Source of the DNA: Aerococcaceae bacterium | GTDB lineage: Bacteria > Bacillota > Bacilli > Lactobacillales > Aerococcaceae | NCBI GenBank assembly: GCA_030525795.1 | Contig: JAUNEB010000013.1 | Location: forward strand, 1 to 34,771 | DNA length: 34,771 bases | Direction of reading: 5' to 3' | In this document: positions 6,955-15,269 of the stretch, in pieces | How the letters are laid out: each line of letters begins with the position of its first letter | Position numbering within the stretch: position 1 is the first letter of the stretch | Translations under genes and position numbers: made by a program | Notes under the pieces: generated by a model | What the model saw: the letters and a program-made list of their open reading frames with translations, nothing else | Database searches by the model: none | What the model was told of the DNA's origin: nothing

Positions 6955-8088
6955 ATGAAGCAACACTATTTTGATTGGTCACCCCAAAAAGTACGTGATT
7001 TTCGTCAAACATTGCTGGCATGGTATGATGCGACAAAGCGCGATTTGCCATGGCGGAAAACGACGGATCCGTATCATATTTGGGTAAGTGAAATTATGCT
7101 TCAGCAGACGCAAGTAGCGACGGTTATCCCGTACTACTTGCGTTTTGTTGATACATTGCCGACGATTGAACATTTGGCAAACGCTGACGAGCAAACTTTA
7201 TTGAATTTATGGCAAGGCTTAGGATACTATTCGCGCGTACGCAATATGCAAGTGGCCGCGCAACAAATTATGGCCCACCATCAAGGCAAAATGCCGCAAA
7301 CGATGACTGAACTCAAACAACTTAAAGGTATCGGACCTTATACAGCGGCTGCGATTGGCAGCATCGCCTTCGGGTTAGTAGAACCTGCCATTGACGGCAA
7401 TTTGTTACGCGTGACGGCGCGCTTATTTGAAATTGATGCCGATATTGCGCAACCAAAATCGCGTAAACTATTCGAGGACATTTTATACGAACTCATTGAT
7501 CCAGAACGTCCTGGCGATTTTAATCAAGCCTTGATGGATATCGGAGCGACGGTGATGACACCTGCAAATCTCAATCCCGAAGCCAGTCCGCTCAAAGCAT
7601 TCGACGCCTCTTACCAAAATGGCACCGCACACTTATACCCTGTCAAATCCAAAAAAATTAAGCAAACACACCATCAAATGCTCGCTTACGCCATCCAAAA
7701 CCAAAACGGCGCATGGCTATTCAAAAAACATTCCGAAGACGAATTATTGACAGGGTTGTGGCATTTTCCGCTTATTGAACAAGAAATGGTGCTAGAAGAC
7801 GCCAGCAAAGGAGAACTGATAGAACCGCTACAACAATGGTTGGCGCAAGAAATTCCTTTAGAAGCGATGATGCTAGAGCGAACAGGGTACGTATTAAACG
7901 TTAGCAAACCGATTAAGCATGTGTTCAGTCATCGCGTGTGGCACGTTACGGTCATTCCGATTCAGCTGCATACCGCGATTGAACTGCCACCGCATTGTCA
8001 ATGGGTCAATTTTGCTGAGTTGTCATCGTTGCCGATTTCAACCTTGCAACAAAAATTACAAAAAAGTATATGGGAGATGATAGAATGA
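6955..8088 (+). CDS. mutY: A/G-specific adenine DNA glycosylase MutY, lacking iron-sulfur ligands
   Basis: The 377-residue protein removes adenine mispaired with 8-oxoguanine. The catalytic Glu is E46 (SEIMLQQTQV), the helix-hairpin-helix is LKGIGPYT at 123-130, and the catalytic Asp is D147 (AIDGNLLRV). A C-terminal NUDIX-like 8-oxoG-reading domain follows from about residue 235. In most MutY proteins four cysteines spaced C-x6-C-x2-C-x5-C follow NQALMDxGAxV; here those positions are Met201, Pro208, Ser211 and Asp217. The [4Fe-4S] cluster cannot be ligated in the usual way. The TGA overlaps the start of the next gene (ATGA). Confidence 0.95.
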   Translation: MKQHYFDWSPQKVRDFRQTLLAWYDATKRDLPWRKTTDPYHIWVSEIMLQQTQVATVIPYYLRFVDTLPTIEHLANADEQTLLNLWQGLGYYSRVRNMQVAAQQIMAHHQGKMPQTMTELKQLKGIGPYTAAAIGSIAFGLVEPAIDGNLLRVTARLFEIDADIAQPKSRKLFEDILYELIDPERPGDFNQALMDIGATVMTPANLNPEASPLKAFDASYQNGTAHLYPVKSKKIKQTHHQMLAYAIQNQNGAWLFKKHSEDELLTGLWHFPLIEQEMVLEDASKGELIEPLQQWLAQEIPLEAMMLERTGYVLNVSKPIKHVFSHRVWHVTVIPIQLHTAIELPPHCQWVNFAELSSLPISTLQQKLQKSIWEMIE

Positions 8089-9791
8089 ATCGACTGTTGC
8101 CTTACTTTAGAGGGTATTATTTTCCGAGTATTGTAGGGCCGCTACTCAAATTGATTGAAGTGGCCGCCGAGTTATCAGTGCCGCTACTCGTTGCGGAATT
8201 GATCGACAAAGCACTCCCAACAAAGCAACAATCGGTCGTTATCCAATATACATTATGGATGATAGCCGTCGCTTTTATTGGTGTTGTTGCCACGTTGACG
8301 GCACAATATTTTGCAGCGCGCGCAGCGATAGGCATTACGCAAGCATTATCAAGAGATGCTTTCAAACATACATTATCTCTACCGAAAAAAACACGTGATT
8401 TGCTAACCGCAGATAGCTTAACGACGCGTTTGACGAATGATACTCATCATGTTCAAGTAGGGTTGAATTTTGTGTTTCGATTGTTGATTCGCTCGCCGTT
8501 TATTGTCGTAGGTGCAAGTTTGATGGCGTGGCGGATTGATGCCGCGTTGGCATGCTACTTTTTTGCGATGACGGCGTTGTTGTTCTTAGTAGTCGGCGTT
8601 TTGACGTACATTTTGACGCCATACCAAAAACGGGTCCGTCAACAATTAGAACGCCTCGTTTCATTGACGCGAGAACAATTACAAGGCATGCGCGTCATTC
8701 GTGCATTTAACCAAGCGACGCACGAGCAGCAACAGTTTGAACAAGCCAACCAGCACTATACTTCCACCCAAAAAATCTTAGGATATTTGACGGCGTTGTC
8801 GAATCCGTTGACGTTTATCATTGTAAATATGATTCTTGTCCTTGTTTTGTGGCAAGGTGGGCAACGTATTCAAGTCGGCAGTTTGACTCAAGGCGAAATC
8901 GTTGCTTTAGTCAATTATTTGCTGCAAATTTTGAGCGAATTACTTAAAATCGTCATGGTGCTACTCGTCGCCAACAAAGCAGCAGTCAGCGCGCAGCGCG
9001 TATTCGAAATTATGGACGCTCCATCGGAAGATTTAACCGCCGTCATCGAACAAAAAGGCACCGATTTTTTTGCATTCGATCAGGTGTCATTCAGTTACGG
9101 CCAGCAAGAAATGGCTGTGTCAAACGTCACATTTTCCATTCCGCATGGGGCGACAATTGGAATGATTGGTGGGACAGGTTCCGGCAAAACGACCGTCATT
9201 CAATTATTGGCGCGCTTATATGAAGCAACGAGCGGGCAAATTCATATTAACGCACGCGTACCGCAGTTGACGACGCAATTATTGCGCGATTGCATTGGCA
9301 TTGTCCCACAAAAAGCCGAGCTATTCAAAGGCACGATTCGCTCCAATTTATTGTTAAGCAATCCGAACGCAACCGACGCGCAATTGTGGCAAGTACTCGA
9401 AATTGCGCAGGCGACTGATTTTGTGCAAGATTTGTCAGAAGAAGTGTTGGCGTTCGGGAGCAATTTTTCGGGCGGGCAAAAACAACGCTTAACGATTGCG
9501 CGTGCGCTTGTCAAACCGATTCAGTTGCTCATATTAGATGATGCGACTTCGGCGCTCGACATGTTGACGGAACAGCAATTGTTAGAGGCCATTCGCACGC
9601 ATTATCCGCAAGTGACCTTATTGATTGTGTCGCAACGGACGCGCAGTTTAGCGCATGCTGACAACATTCTTGTACTAGAAGACGGGCAACAAGTAGGATT
9701 CGATTCGCATACGAAACTATTAGAAACGTGTGCGGTCTACCAAGAAATTCACGCTACACAAATCCAACTACAAGAGGTGTCCCATGACTAA
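8085..9791 (+). CDS. ABC exporter half, degenerate ATPase site (LmrC/EfrA type)
   Basis: A 568-residue half-transporter from ATG 8085, with GGGAGA upstream and ATGA overlap with mutY; an in-frame ATG at 8070 lacks a good site. Six membrane helices precede a nucleotide-binding domain with Walker A GGTGSGKTT, signature NFSGGQKQR and Walker B LLILDDATSALD. The catalytic Glu after Walker B is Asp and the switch His is Gln (IVSQRT). That is the degenerate-site pattern of one partner in heterodimeric exporters such as LmrCD, BmrCD, EfrAB and TM287/288. Multidrug export is likely; the substrate cannot be read. Confidence 0.9.
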   Translation: MNRLLPYFRGYYFPSIVGPLLKLIEVAAELSVPLLVAELIDKALPTKQQSVVIQYTLWMIAVAFIGVVATLTAQYFAARAAIGITQALSRDAFKHTLSLPKKTRDLLTADSLTTRLTNDTHHVQVGLNFVFRLLIRSPFIVVGASLMAWRIDAALACYFFAMTALLFLVVGVLTYILTPYQKRVRQQLERLVSLTREQLQGMRVIRAFNQATHEQQQFEQANQHYTSTQKILGYLTALSNPLTFIIVNMILVLVLWQGGQRIQVGSLTQGEIVALVNYLLQILSELLKIVMVLLVANKAAVSAQRVFEIMDAPSEDLTAVIEQKGTDFFAFDQVSFSYGQQEMAVSNVTFSIPHGATIGMIGGTGSGKTTVIQLLARLYEATSGQIHINARVPQLTTQLLRDCIGIVPQKAELFKGTIRSNLLLSNPNATDAQLWQVLEIAQATDFVQDLSEEVLAFGSNFSGGQKQRLTIARALVKPIQLLILDDATSALDMLTEQQLLEAIRTHYPQVTLLIVSQRTRSLAHADNILVLEDGQQVGFDSHTKLLETCAVYQEIHATQIQLQEVSHD

Positions 9792-11490
9792 AACAACTAT
9801 TTTTAGACGATTATGGCAACTACTAGCAAAACAGCGTGCATGGTTAATGGTGTCTGTGTTAGGAATTGTGGCGCAAGTCATGTTATCCTTGCGGTTACCG
9901 ATTTTGATTGGGGAAGCGGTGGACCATATTAGCGATATGGGGCGCTTGCGTCAAGTCATCGTAGGACTTCTTGTGACGATTATTTTAACGGCGATTGTTC
10001 AATGGCTGAATCCTTTTTTGGTCAATCAAATGGTCTTGTCAATGATGCGCAGCTTGCGGCAGTCACTTATTCAGCGCGTGCATCAATTATCATTTAAGCA
10101 ACTGGATGGCTGGACCGTCGGCGAAATGGTCAGCCGCTTAACAACGGATTTGGATCAATTAAGCGACGGACTAGTCGTATTGTTGCAACAATTTTTGATG
10201 GGCGTTCTAACCATTGGCTTGACGTTAGTAACAATGGCGCGAATGGATTGGCAATTATTACTGCTCGTCTTAATCGTAACACCGTTGCCGCTATGGGTCG
10301 CACGTTTTATCGCCACAAAAAGTTACCGCTTGTTCCAGGAACAAGCGCGTGCACGCGGCAATCAAACACAATTAGTCGAAGAAAGTTTGCGCCAACAAAC
10401 GCTCGTACAACTCAACAACGCACAATTTTTAATGCAAAACGCCTTCGAAAAAGAAAACGCGGACTACACCCATTGGGCGCGACAAGCGACGTTCTATTCC
10501 TCAACCGTGAACCCGACAACTCGCTTTATTAACGCGGTGCTGTACGCTTGCTTAACTGGTGCGGGCGCCTTGCGCGTCATGTTCGGGCAGCTGACCGTCG
10601 GCGAATTGACGACGTTTCTCAACTACGCCAGCCAATATACGAAACCGTTCAACGAAATTTCCAATGTGTTAGCCGAATTACAAAGCGCTTCAGCTTGCGC
10701 TGAACGTATTTTTGAATTATTAGATTTGCCAGTCAAAATGGAGCAGCAACTTTCACAAAACCTTATTTTACAAGGCGATGTCGATTTTCGTGACGTTTCC
10801 TTTGGCTACACACCTGAAAAAATGCTCATTCAACAACTCAATCTCCATGTCAAAGCAGGGAGTCGTGTCGCCATCGTTGGCAAAACCGGCGCCGGCAAAA
10901 CAACGCTCATCCAATTGTTAATGCGTTTTTACGACGTCAATAGCGGCGAAATTTTAATCGACAACAAGCCGATTCAAACTTTATCACGTGCCGATTTAAG
11001 CGCAAATATTGGCATGGTTTTGCAAGAAACGTGGCTTAAATCCGGCACCATTCACGAAAATATCGCGTACGGCAATCCAACAGCGACGCGCGAACAAGTG
11101 ATTCAAGCTGCCAAAGCTGCGCACGCTGACCATTTTATTCAGCAATTACCGCAAGGCTACGACACGCATATTTCGGATAGTGTCAGCAACCTTTCTCAAG
11201 GTGAACGCCAACTACTCACGATTGCTCGCATGTTTTTGATTGCGCCACAACTGTTAATTTTGGACGAAGCGACTTCTTCCATTGACACGCGAACGGAACA
11301 GCTCATTCAAAGCGCGTTCGAGCGTCTCATGAAAGGCAGAACTAGCTTCATCATCGCGCACCGCTTATCCACCATTCAATCCGCCGACCTCATCCTCGTC
11401 ATGGAAAAAGGCAACATCATCGAACAAGGCACACACCACGAACTCCTCGCAAAACAAGGCGCATACGCACGATTTTACGGGGTAGGGTGA
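9784..11490 (+). CDS. ABC exporter half, catalytically competent partner (LmrD/EfrB type)
   Basis: Also 568 residues, from ATG 9784 with GAGGTG upstream, overlapping the previous gene by 8 bases. Six membrane helices are followed by Walker A GKTGAGKTT, Walker B LLILDEATSSID with the catalytic Glu, and H-loop FIIAHRLSTI. Its signature is LSQGE instead of LSGGQ, and this signature faces the partner's degenerate nucleotide site, as in TM288. The pair therefore has one active and one degenerate site. It is the last gene of the sda operon, with a terminator 8 bases after the stop. Confidence 0.92.
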   Translation: MTKTTIFRRLWQLLAKQRAWLMVSVLGIVAQVMLSLRLPILIGEAVDHISDMGRLRQVIVGLLVTIILTAIVQWLNPFLVNQMVLSMMRSLRQSLIQRVHQLSFKQLDGWTVGEMVSRLTTDLDQLSDGLVVLLQQFLMGVLTIGLTLVTMARMDWQLLLLVLIVTPLPLWVARFIATKSYRLFQEQARARGNQTQLVEESLRQQTLVQLNNAQFLMQNAFEKENADYTHWARQATFYSSTVNPTTRFINAVLYACLTGAGALRVMFGQLTVGELTTFLNYASQYTKPFNEISNVLAELQSASACAERIFELLDLPVKMEQQLSQNLILQGDVDFRDVSFGYTPEKMLIQQLNLHVKAGSRVAIVGKTGAGKTTLIQLLMRFYDVNSGEILIDNKPIQTLSRADLSANIGMVLQETWLKSGTIHENIAYGNPTATREQVIQAAKAAHADHFIQQLPQGYDTHISDSVSNLSQGERQLLTIARMFLIAPQLLILDEATSSIDTRTEQLIQSAFERLMKGRTSFIIAHRLSTIQSADLILVMEKGNIIEQGTHHELLAKQGAYARFYGVG

Positions 11491-11498
11491 AAATGAAG

Positions 11499-11533
11499 GC
11501 TCTACTGGAAATAGGTTCTAGTGGAGCTTTTTT
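11499..11533 (+). terminator. Rho-independent terminator after the ABC exporter genes
   Basis: GCTCTACTGGA (11499-11509) pairs with TCTAGTGGAGC (11517-11527) through 11 pairs including G-U wobbles, with a 7-base loop and then six T. It ends the rightward unit that began at sdaAB. Confidence 0.8.
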
Positions 11534-11628
11534 GGTGAAGGCTTATAAGGAGTGAGGTGTAGGAACAAATATCAATCACAATCGGATTCAGTCTTCCAAA
11601 AAAGGTTATTAATTACAGAATGTAAACG
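11534..11628 (+). other. AT-rich non-coding junction before the lantibiotic-like remnant
   Basis: No convincing gene is seen. From GTG 11552 a frame stays open for 34 codons, contains a CKRC motif, and stops at the TAA of 11654-11656, the same frame in which the LanB-like remnant then continues. The AAGGA motif touches the GTG, too close for good initiation, and the frame runs through the promoter. This could be the edge of an old longer frame or chance. Confidence 0.3.
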
Positions 11629-11635
11629 TTGTCAA
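11620..11635 (+). promoter_or_regulatory. Candidate cre (CcpA) site over the -35 box
   Basis: ATGTAAACGTTGTCAA matches the cre consensus WTGNNARCGNWWWCAW at 15 of 16 positions. It covers the -35 hexamer of the promoter at 11629-11657, where CcpA binding would be expected to repress. ccpA itself lies at 33646-34659. Confidence 0.45.
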
Positions 11636-11657
11636 AAAAGTATATCAATGATATAAT
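11629..11657 (+). promoter_or_regulatory. Strong sigma-A promoter of the bacteriocin-type ABC genes
   Basis: TTGTCA (11629-11634) and a perfect TATAAT (11652-11657) are separated by the ideal 17 bases. The expected transcription start is near 11664. The first ABC gene starts about 205 bases downstream, so the leader holds the LanB-like remnant. Confidence 0.75.
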
Positions 11658-11670
11658 ATGTTATAACATA
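11641..11670. promoter_or_regulatory. Two abutting perfect palindromes, candidate operators
   Basis: TATATCAATGATATA (11641-11655) is a 15-base perfect palindrome around one central base, lying in the promoter spacer and entering the -10 box. TATGTTATAACATA (11657-11670) is a 14-base perfect palindrome centred on the expected transcription start. Their positions would let a dimeric repressor block the polymerase. AT richness raises the chance of accidental palindromes, so this is a candidate. Confidence 0.5.
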
Positions 11671-11680
11671 CAGCTATTTG

Positions 11681-11857
11681 ATGCCAGTAAGTGAGAATAT
11701 TACGAATGGAGTGAGTGTATCAGATATTTTTTATACAGTAATCCATATGTTTTTTAATCGCATTGTAGGAACGAATCGAGAGTTAGAACAACAAACAAAT
11801 GATGAAATTCGAATCATATTAGAGTATTTGTTCTACACTAAAAATCAATTGAATTAA
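11681..11857 (+). pseudogene. C-terminal remnant of a class I lantibiotic dehydratase (LanB, SpaB_C domain)
   Basis: The frame encodes 58 residues from ATG 11681 and is open from the TAA at 11654. The block IFYTVIHMFFNRIVG followed by TNRELEQQ matches the terminal helix of LanB-type and thiopeptide-type dehydratases, where S/hydrophobic-IHM-xx-NR-hydrophobic-hydrophobic-G-x-(D/N)R-x-x-E is conserved. A whole LanB has about 1000 residues and even the elimination domain has about 300, so this is only the tail. No ribosome site precedes the ATG. It ends 13 bases before the first ABC gene, the gene order expected of lanB then lanT. It is probably what an internal deletion left behind; a functional short peptide is possible but less likely. 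Confidence 0.6.
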
Positions 11858-11870
11858 AGTGGTGAAAACT

Positions 11871-13487
11871 ATGAAAACAAAAGAGCTAATGCAACGATTA
11901 CCAAAAGGAAAATTGATTTTACTGCTGATTTTTAAAATGTGTTTAAGTGCGTTTAATGTATTTTTCTCATGGATGATGCAAATCGGATTAGAAAGTGTTT
12001 TGGATGGGTTTGTTACTCAGAAGTGGTTAGCAGCAAGTCTAGGTATGATTGGTGGCGCAATATCCTATATTTTAGTTGATTATTTTTTTAAGATAACATT
12101 AAAGCAGATGTTTCACGCTTTGACAAATTCTTTAAGTGAAGTATTCATCAAAAATTGTTTAAGTTATCGAGAAATACTTTCGAATATGAACGAAGGCAGA
12201 TTGTTGGCGATTTTTGCTGATGATTTGGACATTATTGGCAATTATATTGAATTTGGCTTGATTCCTTTATTAGATATGGGGATTACGTTGATATTTGGTG
12301 TCCTATATGTTGCGATTCAAAGTTGGCAGTTTGGAATACTATTTATGGGAATAGCTCTGGGAATCTTTTTTGTCAATCGAAAATTAAGTTTTGTTTTAGA
12401 AGATGATTTCAGTGTGTATCTTGCTGAAAATGATCGTTTTATTCAGTTTGTCGAACAAGTGTATCATTTTATTCCATCTATTAAAGTCTTCGGTGTCAAT
12501 AAGTGGATTTATGAAAAGTATGTACGTTACGCTAGTAATAGGAAAGAATCTTTTAATAAATATAATACAAACTACGCTAATATTTATACCGTAACAGAAG
12601 GGATGATTAAGTTAATGGACGTCCTCGTTCTTGTTATAGGATTAATTTTTGTAAGCAAAAAATGGCTAACCTTGCCGATGTTGATTGGAATAAGAAACGC
12701 CGGTTTAGGTTCTATTTTATATCCAGCTGGTTCGCTCCCTAATTTATTTCGCTACTATGGACAATATCATGTGTCGCTGGAACGATTGAATATATATTCA
12801 TTTGAATGTGTAGATGCTCCGTTAGAAGAAATTAAATTCCCTAATCCCGTGACACAACCGATATCCATTCAATTAAAGCAAGTCAATCTATCAAAGGATC
12901 GAATAATTGAGGGGACTGAAGCTGTTATTCATCCGACAGGCGTCACATTTATCGTAGGGCCTTCAGGTTCGGGCAAATCTACACTTATCAAAATATTGAT
13001 GGGCATGTTTGACGACTTCAACGGACAGTTATTATATGGAACTCAAAATTTCCAACCAAGCCTTTACCGTTTTGGCTATGCACCACAAAAAAATGTCTTA
13101 TTTCGAGCAAGTTTAAGGCAAAATTTATCTTTAGGAAATGAAGCTATTTCTGACAAAGAAATTGAGGAGATTTGTCAAAAACTCGATATTTGGTCATTAA
13201 TTACTTCAAAAAGTGGTGGATTAGATAATCTGTATGAACCAGGAAATGAATGGTCTAATGGACAAATGCGTAGACTGAATATTGCTAGGACATTGTTATT
13301 ACCGTCTGATATTTTGATTTTGGACGAACCATTTTCTGATTTAGATTTAGAAAACCAAGATAAAGTTATGACATTGATTAGAAAAATGAGTCATACTAAA
13401 CCCGTTCTGATTATTACCCATACATTTGATTTTGTTCAATCTGAAGATCATGTAATAAAGGTAGGTGGTAACCATGTCGAAGCTTAA
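11871..13487 (+). CDS. ABC half-transporter A of a bacteriocin-type island
   Basis: The protein has 538 residues from ATG 11871 (GTGGTG 6 bases upstream); GTG 11859 is an alternative in-frame start. About six membrane helices are followed by Walker A GPSGSGKST, Q-loop APQKNVLF, a divergent signature WSNGQ, Walker B ILILDEPFSDLD with the catalytic Glu, and H-loop IITHTFD. No C39 peptidase domain precedes the membrane part, so it would not cut a double-glycine leader. The gene is AT-richer than its flanks and uses different codons, a sign of transfer. It overlaps the next ABC gene by 14 bases and the two probably form a heterodimer. Export of, or immunity to, a modified peptide is inferred from the LanB remnant. 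Confidence 0.85.
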   Translation: MKTKELMQRLPKGKLILLLIFKMCLSAFNVFFSWMMQIGLESVLDGFVTQKWLAASLGMIGGAISYILVDYFFKITLKQMFHALTNSLSEVFIKNCLSYREILSNMNEGRLLAIFADDLDIIGNYIEFGLIPLLDMGITLIFGVLYVAIQSWQFGILFMGIALGIFFVNRKLSFVLEDDFSVYLAENDRFIQFVEQVYHFIPSIKVFGVNKWIYEKYVRYASNRKESFNKYNTNYANIYTVTEGMIKLMDVLVLVIGLIFVSKKWLTLPMLIGIRNAGLGSILYPAGSLPNLFRYYGQYHVSLERLNIYSFECVDAPLEEIKFPNPVTQPISIQLKQVNLSKDRIIEGTEAVIHPTGVTFIVGPSGSGKSTLIKILMGMFDDFNGQLLYGTQNFQPSLYRFGYAPQKNVLFRASLRQNLSLGNEAISDKEIEEICQKLDIWSLITSKSGGLDNLYEPGNEWSNGQMRRLNIARTLLLPSDILILDEPFSDLDLENQDKVMTLIRKMSHTKPVLIITHTFDFVQSEDHVIKVGGNHVEA

Positions 13488-15093
13488 AGATTTGTTTGAT
13501 AAATGTTACAAGCATAATCTGATGCAACCTGGGATAACATTATTTGGAGGCATCGGGGTTGTTGGATTGAGTGTGCTTATTTCGTTATTGTTTGAACCAT
13601 TTCTTAATCAATTCACCCATCACATGCAGATTGATTATTATTTATTTGTCTTACTGATTGCATTGATAGTACTCAAAATATTTTTGAGTCGCTTTATGAT
13701 TATTTATAATATGAAAGTTTATTTTAACTACGAAAAAAATTTAATCAGCAGATTATTGATGAAAATGGACTTTTTTGACGGAGAGGTTATAGAAGCAACG
13801 GGCTTAGAATCATGGTTGATTACTTTAACCAATGACGTAAAACAGGTTGCCAGATTGGCAAGTATTACCGTGCCAGATATGCTTGTGGGATTGGTTGGAT
13901 TTTCTGTCGCTTTGGTGTATGGCCTGACCCAAGTGCCACTATTAACATTTGTTATTCTCATGATATCTATTACAACATTTCTCATTTTAAAGAGATTTTC
14001 AACGGAAGTTGCAAATTTAAAAGAGGATGAATTAAATGTTAATCAAAGAGTACAGAAGGTGTTACTAGATTTTTTAGATGGAGTAGAAATTTTTAGAGCA
14101 TTCAGCACACTTGGCTTTGGGTTTGAGCATACGATGGGGCATTTGAGTAATTGGAGGGCAAGCCGATATAGTAAACAGCACGCAATCATTCGACTGGAAT
14201 CTTTTGCGATGGGTTCTGGCTTTGTCATGACAGCTATCTGGTTTAGTTTCGCTTTTTATCTCATTGGTATTCAAAAACTCAGTTTAGGCCAATACTTAGG
14301 TTTTGCCATGCTGAGCGACTATTTAAATTGGCCATTTATGGAGTTTCCAAATTTATATAGTGCTTACGTAGAAGAGTCCGTTTCACAGCAACGATACAAT
14401 GAATATGAAGCTCAACTAATCAAAAAAGACTTTTATCCAAAGCAATACAACACATTAGTAGACGAACACACTTTGCTTAGTGTAAAAGATTTGTCATTCA
14501 CGAGAAATGAAGCAACGATTATTAAGAATTTAAACTTCGAAATTAAAAAAGGTGAGAAATGGTTGATTACGGGAGAGTCGGGTAGCGGAAAATCAACGCT
14601 CATTAAGTTTTTGATAGGATACTATGACAACAATCAAGGGGAACTTAGCTGGTTCTCGGATGAAGACGGCAACCAACCTTTGCTAGCTTATATTCCACAA
14701 AATATTCCACTTTTTTGTGACACACTTGAAGATAATATATTGCTAGGAAGAAAGACTACGCAAGAAGTATTAAACGGTATTATTGAGGAAGTGGGATTAG
14801 ATACACTTGTTGAGAAGTTGCCTATGGGACTCCAAACACCAATCGCAACAGATGGACAAATATTATCACAAGGAGAAATTCAAAGAATTGGCATTGCAAG
14901 AGCATTGGTTAAAGAAGCAGATTTAATAATTGCAGATGAACCTGTCTCGGCATTGGATTCTATTTTGGAGCAAAAAATTCTAGAAAAGTTAATACACGCA
15001 TCAAAGGCGTTAGTATTGGTGTCTCACAGGCAGATAGAAGATACAAGTCAATTCAAAATTCTTGATATGACCGCATTTAATCATGACTCATAA
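13474..15093 (+). CDS. ABC half-transporter B of a bacteriocin-type island
   Basis: The protein has 539 residues from ATG 13474 with AGGTGG upstream; GTG 13465 is an in-frame alternative. An N-terminal six-helix membrane domain is followed by Walker A GESGSGKST, Q-loop IPQNIPLF, signature LSQGEIQR, Walker B LIIADEPVSALD with the catalytic Glu, and H-loop LVSHRQ. Both partners keep the catalytic Glu and switch His, unlike the exporter pair at 8085-11490, but both signatures depart from LSGGQ. Composition is AT-rich like its partner. No lanC, protease, response regulator or kinase follows, and no clear terminator is seen after its stop. Confidence 0.85.
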   Translation: MSKLKDLFDKCYKHNLMQPGITLFGGIGVVGLSVLISLLFEPFLNQFTHHMQIDYYLFVLLIALIVLKIFLSRFMIIYNMKVYFNYEKNLISRLLMKMDFFDGEVIEATGLESWLITLTNDVKQVARLASITVPDMLVGLVGFSVALVYGLTQVPLLTFVILMISITTFLILKRFSTEVANLKEDELNVNQRVQKVLLDFLDGVEIFRAFSTLGFGFEHTMGHLSNWRASRYSKQHAIIRLESFAMGSGFVMTAIWFSFAFYLIGIQKLSLGQYLGFAMLSDYLNWPFMEFPNLYSAYVEESVSQQRYNEYEAQLIKKDFYPKQYNTLVDEHTLLSVKDLSFTRNEATIIKNLNFEIKKGEKWLITGESGSGKSTLIKFLIGYYDNNQGELSWFSDEDGNQPLLAYIPQNIPLFCDTLEDNILLGRKTTQEVLNGIIEEVGLDTLVEKLPMGLQTPIATDGQILSQGEIQRIGIARALVKEADLIIADEPVSALDSILEQKILEKLIHASKALVLVSHRQIEDTSQFKILDMTAFNHDS

Positions 15094-15203
15094 CAAAAAT
15101 AACGAGCAGGCTATTCAGCTTAGCAAAGTTTCTCCTTTCTTATCACTCCTCACAGTTTTCCCCACAATTCACGTGAAAAAGAGTACCTTTTTTTGCAAAA
15201 ATG

Positions 15204-15212
15204 TGCTATAAT
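15204..15212 (+). promoter_or_regulatory. Extended -10 promoter of ntdP
   Basis: TGCTATAAT is a TGN-extended perfect -10 box, about 58 bases before the ntdP start. No good -35 lies 17 bases upstream (TACCTT), which is acceptable for an extended -10 promoter. Confidence 0.6.
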
Positions 15213-15269
15213 GAAAGGGTATGAAGTTGCACAAGCAACTGAGCAATCACACTGAAAGTGGGTTCCGTG

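Noticed and set aside
11552-11656. 34-codon frame with CKRC as a possible lantibiotic precursor
   Set aside because: The ribosome-like motif touches the GTG, the frame crosses the promoter, and there is no leader motif or Ser/Thr-Cys core pattern.
15094-15160. Terminator after the second island ABC gene
   Set aside because: Only short imperfect pairing (GCTATTCAGCTTAGC) without a T run is seen.
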